NCBI GenBank assembly: GCA_001275005.1
Contig: JWZX01003300.1
Location: 1-12,199, forward strand
DNA: 12,199 nucleotides
Source: Chrysochromulina tobinii
Lineage: Eukaryota; Haptophyta; Prymnesiales; Chrysochromulinaceae
Direction of reading: 5' to 3'
Positions 9,001 through 12,199 of this stretch are shown piece after piece. Below the pieces are notes generated by a model. It searched no databases and was not told where the DNA came from. It saw only the letters and a list, made by a program, of their open reading frames with translations. Every line of letters starts with the position of its first letter. Within the stretch, counting starts at the first letter, position 1. Made by a program: the position numbers and the translations under genes.

Positions 9001-11204
9001 ACCCGTCACCCGATTCACCGCAGAGATCCGGCTGCGACACCGGCGCGGGCGCGGACGCCGTCGACACCGGCGTGACCTCCGCGGCGCTGGACTCACACGT
9101 GCCCATGCACGCCGCTGCTATCGAGCACGGCGCGGCTGCCAACGGCACAGGTCCTCGCACACCATTCGCCCAGGCGGAAACGGCAACGCCGGCTCCGGGG
9201 TTGCAGGCGCTCCTCCGCAGCGTTCGTGACGGCCAGGCCGACCATCAGGCCGAAAGGGCTCCCAAGCGCGCTCGACAGGCGCGCGCGGTGACCGCACACG
9301 CGCACGGCACGACACGGGCGCTCTGGACACCTGTGCACGGGCTCGACCTCTCACACTGCGTGGAGACCGGGCGCACGAGACGTCTCGACCATGCCGCATC
9401 CGCCTCGACCGGAGACGCTGAATCCGCGCGGGCAGCCGCATTCACCGCCGCCCTGGCGCGAGCCACGACGGGGCGGGCGCGCTATCGCAGTCCAGGCGCT
9501 GACCAATCTGCACCCTCCAAGACGGTCGTCACGGCACAGGCCGTCGCCCCGCCCCGCCGGGCGATAGCCGTTGCGCAGGCGGCTCTGCACATGTCGGCGC
9601 CCACCCCCGCAGCCGCCATCAGCCGCGAGGCTGCCGAGCTCGAAGAGTCACAGCGCCTGCTCATCGAGCGATCCCTTCATGATGCGCGCTGCGACGATGA
9701 CGGCCTCGGCATTCGAGGCGCCAGCGACGAATTCTTGCGCGGACTTCTCACGGCCGCGATGCTCGCGGTCGAACAGCGTTTCGCACCATCCACCCGCGGG
9801 CAAGATCGCTCGTACTGGCGAATGTGGACATCTTGGTGCGACCTCGTCGGCACGCCGCCGCTACGCACCAACTCCGCGGCGAACGAGGGGCGCATCGAGC
9901 ACCTCCACCGGCGCGAGGTTGCCCTCGCGCTGGGCGCATTCATGACGTGGGCCGCCGAGGCAGAGCAGCGCGGCTACAAGATCGAAAGCATGCTCAATCG
10001 ACTGCGCGGCGTCGCGCGACGGCACTGGGCAGTCACGATCCGGTTCGTATCGCTCTCGCTCGTCGTGCAAGCGGCGCAAGGGCTCGTGCGCGAGCACATC
10101 GACGCGCACGGTGCCGACTCACTGCGCAGGCGCTCTAAGGAGCCCTTCGACACGGCGGAGATCGTCGCTATCCTGAACCTTCCAGCAGGCACCTGCGTAG
10201 CTCACGGCTCCTCCGTCGTCACCGTCGGAGAGAACCTCGAGTGGCAAGGCGTCGTAGTCTTCATCAACCTCTTCTGCACGGGCGGCTGGCGAAAAGAGGC
10301 GATCGCCCTGGGACCCAAGGAGGCCTTCGGCGGGCGCAAACTCTCGCTGGGCGAAGTCACGTATCGCATTGGGGGCGTTCTACATCGCGAGCCCACCGTG
10401 CAGCAGCTCCTCCGCATCACGTGGAACGACCTGTGCTACATAAACCCCGTCCCGTGCAAAAACGACCCGGACAACTCCAAATTTGGCAGCTCGCCAGTGC
10501 CGTCTCGATACCACGCAACGCAGCCGATTTGCCTCGTGCGAGAGCTCGCCAAATATGAGATCATGCGCATGCGAGCGGACCCCGTCGGCACGGCCGCGGC
10601 ACGGCGCAAGGACTTGCCGCTCGTGCTCTCGCCCACCGGCCGCTCCTGGTCAAAGGCGGAGCTCAGCAAATTCTTTGATGGGCTCCTCCGACTCGTGTGT
10701 TCCGAAGAGCGTGCCAGACAGCTCTCCGTTCATAGCTTCCGAGTCTGGCTGGCCTGCGCGCTCCTTGCGGCGGGAGCCACCCCAGAGCAAATCATGCTCA
10801 TGGTCCGATGGTCGTCTGAGGCGGCGCGCAAGTTGTATGCGCGCCTGGCAATGACGACGCAGTGCTCGCTGCACACAAGCGCGCTGCACGCAAGCTTTGA
10901 CTCCATCCGCGCGCACACGCTCCTCGACGCGTCCTCGGCAACGGGCGCGAGCAGCGGCGTCGATGCCGCAGCTGAGGCCCTACGCATCGCTGTCGGGCTT
11001 CTCGACACCGTCACGGATGCATCGGGAGCGCGCGTTGCATCGGCGGCCGATCTGCGACGCACGTGCGCCATCGACGAAGACGACGTCTTCAGCATGCTAG
11101 AGGCGTCGAGCGACGCCCTCGAAGGCCTGGCGGCGCGAGCGGATGCCGCCCTCACGGACGCAGGCGCTCCAGCGCCGGACAGCGAATCAGAGGACGAGTC
11201 GTGA
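873..11204 (+). CDS. Gag-like/RT/RNase H/tyrosine recombinase polyprotein (3443 aa)
   Basis: This would be the whole protein machinery of a YR retrotransposon: RNA packaging, cDNA synthesis, removal of the RNA strand, and insertion by strand exchange. Order of parts: unrecognised, mostly helical, Ala-rich N-terminus (1-724); Gly/Asp/Arg-rich disordered region with two NLS-like basic motifs and a Cys/His cluster (725-965); a long unrecognised region (966 to about 1800); RT (about 1800-2110); connection with a CxxCH group (2202-2215); RNase H-like domain (about 2390-2535); repeat-flanked linker (2580-2768); recombinase (about 2965-3340); acidic tail ending DSESEDES. ATG 873 is the first in-frame ATG after the TGA at 756-758 and has A at -3. 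No intron, frameshift or internal stop interrupts 10.3 kb. YR elements usually split these functions over two or three overlapping frames, so one frame of this length is unusual. No methyltransferase (DPPY/DPPW-like), protease or DDE integrase was seen. Confidence 0.9.
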   Translation: MPVSFKLHYAPAAAGAGAIDVKRTRARHPLYEDAGSTRVDGWLLSAPRDGAALGGAAGVFPGTIAKVCMAFVTCGDDIVERTLADYGLIKDVAWTRFIATLAAIHGGEGATPITLGSFYEDIDAKISRATPAQRADLTLRLADLDTSIALVSAPTPPPAGNTDAAIQEAYVAAQAAWEGGNTHPYACLRELKFGMLRDDSTGHLHALGRLMCALPSWAVPGVRSETAFKRALQTLGNVALEGQGLGSVHDAADAADCLASKLKRIDIPRAMESFGGPHQESRTRALISEMRAVDSAAVRQDLLRDRLIGVVSRLPGVRALLGVRNDGGCELSGPSGFALLAEVATRMGIIRNEADFAWAQLRALCDEIGHLDEMLRAEPWVGRTARERADHAIDLHRAQARRASAASTHYSTPDRPAGGHGSDSALTAAESRIRGSVPKHFQGDLSGALSQKQYIDLKRDILAAVAAGGSAAMLNALQIAASGVGLDHTNSPKARVWCPLIALLAEGSSRGIDAAALDPELQVLTDAARDAWPELIGRTAGLQLALDGVTLPTELVGWEMPELAKAFQSSDWRHIDLGAAFEAARAKMRNEPFEAGPAADAYTTRANIENAIEVAESLLSLRGFGGNGKGTLPYILDEIRTSWMLYGGKGAHPKTLTKLKEEGRAYAVATLEHFGRVRHAALATKNPRAPDHARKTTPAAEQRWALHVSKLQGSLDLAGYADYFGGEGSGGGSGGRSEGDGGGGGSRDGGGGAKKQKKRAATEDTVADTRGVQMALDLRRKTLTITKKGGKPIVYLTTAMRERATAKQRCCYKGMAAKALGLPEQAFCDFDHEAGCDEHSWAAAGANLSLCRRDHDDSAERPPKRQKVRHGRGSRDGDEDDADENGDDDPHGGGGGGDGGGGDDANDDDAGGAGGDAGAGAGQPPPATGTGGGGRSGNGSRGSGRGKGSGRGGKGGSRGGKGDRRTIAFSDATAAATTTTNAAVNATLESADGRGATLVHAAEADRILLTGFTEEAGSVRIQQPIFVQALTRLETPVDTITIGDAGGEVRDASNAAGWPAISVSERRCTSTATGFSFEGNAREILGLGPWRRAIALPDAKQQAARMGLGMAAVKAADGRLFAGMARWLCLWCVAATAVCIVQPDVFVVDFYDAPVITTSPRAWGDDDDDLALLFWRGAPKPVPPTEGCVMASPTGERRRARDAAASHLGLARGVATQLIPDDSGTDLTFSVEIERLAAAVYAAGLPVPPWYSSETAGPPEAAERTYMLERGLGDGRRIDGRVVPRLVRRDLGDTAWCDGVDGRIAKMLRAASIPVVSPRGRALADGYRALRQADAERARRAQARHGRAHNVLITRVRVDAPEENAVAVIPGRIDGGVVMLLLPGPSQSTAEVAGRTLPAAHGATSEARKIITSAADALGNALVKANAHGGVTQAAGARSALAMILALGGVSLAVVVMLVPPNVQPSSEAIAEGFSWQRAAAAAGLPRHTIVCVAEQFIRRWVSAVADIHVVGGRTGIAEAQPTSRALNAERLAYVDRAAAAREEASALLHVSAGLLDAAAREPRLADALLCWREKVTTAHDVSPPALVAALGREPPATLAAKPFAYRCTIPSTTPVEMRGMAPRWPVGVPRPASMLDTYSPQARKEIRAQLDAVERWNAARVSGALEPRPIHKSWSDKARLPWFQNRVLWERDGKCEIVDGRFPATRIRMHREAALWLLRDYPHRQLVSFLVHGVTLHDGLPLQTSIAANLLSFYEVRGGPDAVAEEMHGLKERGWYLSSAGLSATAETLTTATTATGTMAATASTASPAHTARLLTSPARVNPRGAVPRKDLGPPRGVAELGYPRRQAFTVDTGEIVTSVNVATSTEHSATTGDEFWARKEVKPRPGDLMLNLLILRAMGNLLRAAACGTAPATLLILFDYKYFFHALAYMAGEVWKTGCAVPAREAPGKASRTRLDVLLELVLAMGWTQASKIAQDFANALMWLLLHAVDVALAPHIAELRAMSTEFDAMWRGRLALEHDDYGTQARIVTALQYTDDSVKACLGATATTITIVEFCRLIGPRFYSGPDAHESARGTVTRSVIDEYGVALQAWRQLTPKGSVRAIGRDECEPSHTRTIPTGRGTLGGNPFPITSEQDAQRVTAGYACLLASVPGTTARDVGALLGLRVASGYEQTLSDQLQAHASDLAERVLAGDHLALQCPGCHSPLQRGRCHSLLLAMAVAQRCSIALEIEAGAPADPVTAPPRPALGLDLEAAKMHKWHLGGSGIWTGVGMSATALVTWVPQSKAARCLVEILEVLEGRCDVSRYRSLHGALADLVLPTGGGWYRMQGMAVPLRSDQELGEGPNVIVRERPQLWSRLKAWQKILANSPGAAMVAALPAAHSARRTDVVTWDIGGDAAKDGEPKQGLGAWFYGVWWCAPLGDWPVLAAAHITCLELIEVGLGVVMATRWLSEAKRVRLRADATAAFLTVRARRDGGALSRGAKAAELVAAHEVIMRQPEWVQLHNGHDREVLVEQTFGESMLLHDAASRNNVELIRDVAAALGISPKRLELSARARTYLHDVSQALLEVRGAAPQGPMHATALEHGAAANGTGPRTPFSQASPGTPAAPMRAAQQQVRHVPSIGCAIVAPPSASPPHDEQQWLLYENYLLALDDEALAGLPSPPPSDYWDRSPRSIDSYNNWEPPDELSPGEWFPTGLHHAWSPGDDPSPDSPQRSGCDTGAGADAVDTGVTSAALDSHVPMHAAAIEHGAAANGTGPRTPFAQAETATPAPGLQALLRSVRDGQADHQAERAPKRARQARAVTAHAHGTTRALWTPVHGLDLSHCVETGRTRRLDHAASASTGDAESARAAAFTAALARATTGRARYRSPGADQSAPSKTVVTAQAVAPPRRAIAVAQAALHMSAPTPAAAISREAAELEESQRLLIERSLHDARCDDDGLGIRGASDEFLRGLLTAAMLAVEQRFAPSTRGQDRSYWRMWTSWCDLVGTPPLRTNSAANEGRIEHLHRREVALALGAFMTWAAEAEQRGYKIESMLNRLRGVARRHWAVTIRFVSLSLVVQAAQGLVREHIDAHGADSLRRRSKEPFDTAEIVAILNLPAGTCVAHGSSVVTVGENLEWQGVVVFINLFCTGGWRKEAIALGPKEAFGGRKLSLGEVTYRIGGVLHREPTVQQLLRITWNDLCYINPVPCKNDPDNSKFGSSPVPSRYHATQPICLVRELAKYEIMRMRADPVGTAAARRKDLPLVLSPTGRSWSKAELSKFFDGLLRLVCSEERARQLSVHSFRVWLACALLAAGATPEQIMLMVRWSSEAARKLYARLAMTTQCSLHTSALHASFDSIRAHTLLDASSATGASSGVDAAAEALRIAVGLLDTVTDASGARVASAADLRRTCAIDEDDVFSMLEASSDALEGLAARADAALTDAGAPAPDSESEDES
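3045..3767 (+). other. Disordered Gly/Asp/Arg-rich region with two NLS-like motifs (residues 725-965)
   Basis: GGC-rich DNA encodes Gly/Ser runs (725-753), a basic motif KKQKKR at 754-759, then after the Cys/His island a second basic motif PPKRQKVR (862-869) similar in form to classical monopartite nuclear localisation signals. An acidic Asp/Gly run follows (about 873-918) and then a Gly/Arg/Ser-rich RGG-like stretch (about 925-965). In retroelements such basic, Gly-rich regions bind nucleic acid, and NLS motifs fit an element whose recombinase must reach the chromosomes. Functions are inferred from composition. Confidence 0.55.
3300..3425 (+). other. Cys/His cluster, possible zinc-binding nucleocapsid-like motif (residues 810-851)
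   Basis: Residues C810, C811, C828, H832, C836, H839 and C851 fall in 42 residues, with the core spaced C-x3-H-x3-C-x2-H. This is not the classical CCHC zinc knuckle (C-x2-C-x4-H-x4-C), but the position, between two basic NLS-like motifs and next to a Gly/Arg-rich tail, is where a nucleocapsid-type RNA-binding element would sit. Zinc binding is inference. The rest of the region is Cys-poor, which makes the cluster stand out. Confidence 0.45.
3768..6269 (+). other. Large unrecognised middle region of the polyprotein (residues 966 to about 1799)
   Basis: About 830 residues precede the RT and show no catalytic motif I can name. Visible features: a hydrophobic, Cys-containing block (WLCLWCVAATAVCIV, around 1126-1140), a five-Asp run after GWG-like context near 1165, a hydrophobic stretch at 1439-1461 (SALAMILALGGVSLAVVV plus a few residues), and a Trp/Arg-rich segment at about 1675-1710 (KSWSDKARLPWFQNRVLWER) that may start the RT fingers. 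No DTG/DSG protease motif in a convincing context was found. This could hold a diverged protease, a captured host domain, or an extended RT N-terminus. Confidence 0.4.
6270..7172 (+). other. Reverse transcriptase domain (residues about 1800-2100)
   Basis: This is the RNA- and DNA-dependent DNA polymerase of the element. Motifs in order: an NPRGAVPRK...RGVAELGYPRR stretch at about 1823-1850 fitting RT motifs 1-2; motif A LLILFDYKYFFHAL with D1921; motif B GWTQASKIAQDFANAL from G1968; motif C QYTDDS with Y2036, D2038 and D2039. The three metal-binding aspartates expected of an RT are all present. The D-x-K-x-x-F form of motif A and the YxDD form of motif C match LTR/DIRS-type RTs rather than bacterial or LINE types. 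Limits are approximate. Confidence 0.88.
7476..7517 (+). other. CxxCH...CH group in the RT-RNase H connection (residues 2202-2215)
   Basis: C2202-P-G-C2205-H2206 followed by C2214-H2215 gives C-x2-C-x8-C-H in a stretch otherwise poor in Cys. This could be a small zinc-binding turn between the polymerase and RNase H parts. It resembles half of a zinc ribbon, with C2232 (AQRCS) a possible further ligand. It is not a feature I know in this family, so the assignment is tentative. Confidence 0.35.
8040..8475 (+). other. RNase H-like domain (residues about 2390-2535)
   Basis: It would degrade the RNA strand of the RNA:DNA hybrid. It follows an RT connection that includes YRSLHGALADLV and a WSRLKAWQ stretch. 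Motifs: DVVTWDIGGDAAKDG...GLGAWFYG, where D2395 or D2399 is the first catalytic Asp; CLELIE with E2438 as the catalytic Glu; LRADATAA with D2464; and LLHDAASRNN with D2528, which matches the final (A)DxxSR motif of Ty3- and DIRS-type RNases H. All four acidic positions and their order are as expected. Which of D2395 and D2399 is catalytic is unresolved. Confidence 0.8.
8610..8684 (+). repeat. Duplicated 25-residue peptide, copy 1 (residues 2580-2604)
   Basis: The copy begins PMHATALEHG and ends GPRTPFSQA. It is matched 492 bases downstream, in the same frame, by a second copy with 22 of 25 residues identical. Ten codons differ synonymously and only three differ in the amino acid (T/A, L/I, S/A). 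It sits about 50 residues after the RNase H domain. See the second copy for interpretation. Confidence 0.85.
8685..9101 (+). other. Pro/acidic linker between the two peptide repeats (residues 2605-2743)
   Basis: This segment is rich in Pro, Ser, Asp, Glu and Trp/Tyr (for example LPSPPPSDYWDRSPRS and NWEPPDELSPGEWFP) and looks disordered. It has the composition of a protein-interaction or activation segment. It lies where classical DIRS elements carry a methyltransferase domain, but no DPPY/DPPW-like catalytic motif is present. Function unknown. Confidence 0.45.
9102..9176 (+). repeat. Duplicated 25-residue peptide, copy 2 (residues 2744-2768)
   Basis: The copy begins PMHAAAIEHG and shares the uninterrupted block EHGAAANGTGPRTPF with copy 1. 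An excess of synonymous over amino-acid-changing differences means the peptide has been kept while the DNA drifted. A pair of conserved short peptides flanking a disordered segment between two enzymes could be polyprotein cleavage sites or a docking motif. Both are inferences; no protease has been recognised in the protein. Confidence 0.85.
9765..10895 (+). other. Tyrosine recombinase domain (residues about 2965-3341)
   Basis: It would insert the cDNA through a covalent 3'-phosphotyrosine intermediate, in place of a DDE integrase. The core-binding helices start near FAPSTRGQDRSYWRMW (2970 onward). The catalytic half has R3140 (GGWRKEAI), H3287 and R3290 (VHSFRVW), W3313 (VRWSS) in the His/Trp position and the nucleophile Y3322 (RKLYARL). 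The spacings of 23 residues from R3290 to W3313 and 9 residues from W3313 to Y3322 are those of the family. All expected residues are present, so it is predicted active. Confidence 0.88.
10896..11204 (+). other. C-terminal acidic tail of the polyprotein (residues 3342-3443)
   Basis: After the catalytic Tyr the chain continues about 120 residues, Ala/Asp/Ser-rich and ending DSESEDES before the TGA at 11202-11204. It resembles no known domain. Many tyrosine recombinases have a C-terminal helix that packs on a neighbouring subunit, which the first part (DSIRAHTLLD onward) could supply. The acidic end is probably disordered. Confidence 0.5.
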
Positions 11205-11237
11205 GCCACGAGGCCAGCGACCGCAGCGCTTCGACGG

Positions 11238-12066
11238 ACGCGCTGCTCTCCAGCAATTAGGGCGAGGACATCGGTACTCAGGGGCGCCAAGTGGCGTGCC
11301 CAACCCAACCCGAGCTACAGGACTCGCGCTCGCTCGCGCTCGACCTGCTCTAAGGCGCGCTGCTCCTGTGCAGCGCGCGACATCAGGGCGAGGACAGAGG
11401 TACTCAGGGGCGCCAAGTGGCGCGCCCGGCCCAACCCGAGCGACGGGACTCGTGCGCGTGCGCACCGGGCCCGCTCGGCTGCGCGCTGCTCTTGTGCAGC
11501 GCGCGACGTCAAGCGAGGACAGAGGTACTCAGGGGCGCCAAGTGGCGCGCCCGGCCCAACCCGAGCGACGGGACTCGTGCGCGTGCGCACCGGGCCCGCT
11601 CGGCTGCGCGCTGCTCTTGTGCAGCGCGCGACGTCAAGGCGAGGACAGAGGTACTCAGGGGCGCCAAGTGGCGTGCCCAACCCAACCCGAGCTACAGGAC
11701 TTGCGCTCGCTCGCGCTCGACCTGCTCTAAGGCGCGCTGCTCCTGTGCAGCGCGCGACATCAGGGCGAGGACAGAGGTACTCAGGGGCGCCAAGTGGCGC
11801 GCCCGGCCCAACCCGAGCGACGGGACTCGTGCGCGTGCGCACCGGGCCCGCTCGGCTACGCGCTGCTCTTGTGCAGCGCGCGACGTCAAGGCGAGGACAG
11901 AGGTACTCAGGGGCGCCAGGTGGCGCGCCCGGCCTAACCCGAGCGACAGGACCGGCGCGCGTGCGCACTGGGCCTGCTCGGATGCGCGCCGCTCGTGTGC
12001 GGAGCGCGGGTGAAAGGAGAGGAAAATTGTAACCGCCAAGTGGCGTTCCCGACCCACCCTCCCGAG
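11238..12066. repeat. Tandem array of a 125/126-bp unit, arranged as two 377-bp A-B-B trimers
   Basis: Units start at each GCGAGGACA-type sequence: 11262-11387 (A), 11388-11512 (B), 11513-11638 (B), 11639-11764 (A), 11765-11890 (B), 11891-12015 (diverged B). A degenerate half unit precedes at 11238-11261 and a decayed partial unit follows at 12016-12066. The first part of the unit (GGTACTCAGGGGCGCCAAG) is common to A and B; the second part distinguishes them. A and B copies in the two trimers differ from each other at only a few bases, so the trimer was duplicated recently. It starts within 60 bases of the polyprotein stop, so it is either the element's 3' untranslated/terminal region or a satellite abutting it. 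Long open frames through it on both strands come from the period being a multiple of three. Confidence 0.93.
11355..11378. repeat. GC-rich hairpin in array unit 1
   Basis: GCGCGCTGC (11355-11363) and GCAGCGCGC (11370-11378) form a perfect 9-bp stem with a 6-base loop TCCTGT. The same structure recurs in units 2-4 at 11481-11504, 11606-11629 and 11732-11755. Unit 5 (11859-11880) keeps 8 bp and the diverged sixth unit only an imperfect stem. No T-run follows, and the window is eukaryotic, so it is not called a terminator. Confidence 0.8.
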
Positions 12067-12127
12067 AAGGGACATACTACAGGGGGCAGCCGATCTGCGC
12101 TCAGCTGCGAGGGACAGTAGCCAGAAC
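12067..12127. other. Short non-repeated spacer
   Basis: Between the decayed end of the 126-bp array and the right-edge repeat lie about 60 bases in which I see no gene, repeat or clear signal. Confidence 0.5.
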
Positions 12128-12199
12128 GAGGAGATATCGGAGATCCGATCTCGCAGATAATCTCCGAGGAGATATCGGAGATGAGATCACGGAGATAAT
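12128..12199. repeat. 38-bp tandem repeat rich in GAGAT and small palindromes, cut by window end
   Basis: GAGGAGATATCGGAGAT occurs at 12128-12144 and again at 12166-12182, giving a 38-bp period. The following 17 bases of each copy are also similar and both end in AGATAAT. Palindromes include ATCGGA/TCCGAT at 12136-12149 and TCTCCGA/TCGGAGA at 12161-12181 (7-bp arms, 7-base loop). It is less GC-rich than the array before it. It continues beyond the window, so its copy number is unknown. It may be flanking satellite DNA or the element's terminal sequence. Confidence 0.8.

Larger units (their letters stand above)
873..12066 (+). mobile_element. Tyrosine-recombinase (DIRS/PAT/Ngaro-type) retrotransposon, single-ORF, with 3' tandem array
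   Basis: The element is defined by a protein that joins a reverse transcriptase, an RNase H-like domain and a tyrosine recombinase, the hallmark of YR retrotransposons. No DDE integrase or retropepsin motif was found. The limits given are only the polyprotein plus the adjoining 3' array. Real termini (split direct repeats or inverted terminal repeats with an internal complementary region are known for this class) could not be identified: no clear match between the 5' region and the 3' end was seen. The 5' motif cluster at 203-310 and the right-edge repeat at 12128-12199 may lie inside or outside it. An intact 10.3-kb frame with all catalytic residues suggests recent mobility. Confidence 0.75.

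Noticed and set aside
11315-11968. Long open frames on both strands through the 3' array (for example 217 residues minus, 198 residues plus)
   Set aside because: They are tandem repeats of the same low-complexity peptide, produced because the 126-bp period is a multiple of three and stop codons are rare in it.
11262-12015. CRISPR array
   Set aside because: Units are contiguous 126-bp repeats with no unique spacers, and the context is a eukaryotic retroelement.

Overview
The window is almost entirely filled by one very long, intron-free, GC-rich open reading frame on the + strand (873-11204, 3443 residues). Read along its length it is a retroelement polyprotein of the tyrosine-recombinase (YR) class: an N-terminal gag-like half with disordered Gly/Asp/Arg-rich stretches and a Cys/His cluster, a reverse transcriptase (FDYK, GWTQAS and YTDD motifs), an RNase H-like domain that follows it, a Pro/acidic linker flanked by two copies of a 25-residue peptide, and a C-terminal tyrosine recombinase with the full R...HxxR...W...Y catalytic pattern. 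That combination (RT + RNase H + tyrosine recombinase, with no DDE integrase or aspartic protease seen) defines the DIRS/PAT/Ngaro-type YR retrotransposons of eukaryotes. Having everything in one frame, and having no visible DIRS-type methyltransferase motif, are unusual.

Layout: 1-177 may be the 3' end of another coding region that enters from the left edge (weak). 178-872 is a less GC-rich, gene-free 5' region with a striking inverted/direct cluster of a TGACC-containing 10-mer (203-310) and a small hairpin (452-480). 873-11204 is the polyprotein. Starting about 35-60 bases after the stop codon, 11238-12066 is a tandem array of a 125/126-bp unit, organised as two 377-bp higher-order A-B-B trimers, each unit carrying a GC-rich hairpin. 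The right edge (12128-12199) carries a different, AT-richer 38-bp tandem repeat rich in GAGAT words and small palindromes; it runs off the window.

Organism: a eukaryote is implied by the element class. The high GC content, the GC-ending codons and the long Ala/Arg/Gly/Asp-rich protein suggest a GC-rich unicellular alga or protist (haptophyte, dinoflagellate or green-algal type), but I cannot name it from sequence alone. No tRNA, rRNA, CRISPR or bacterial operon signals are seen.

How it would work (family knowledge plus inference): the element is transcribed from the 5' region, the polyprotein packages and copies the RNA (gag-like part, RT, RNase H), and the recombinase inserts the cDNA, probably as a circle, without the target-site duplication an integrase would make. 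The intact 10.3-kb frame and the near-identical 3' repeat units suggest a young, possibly still competent copy. The true element ends are not identifiable within this window.
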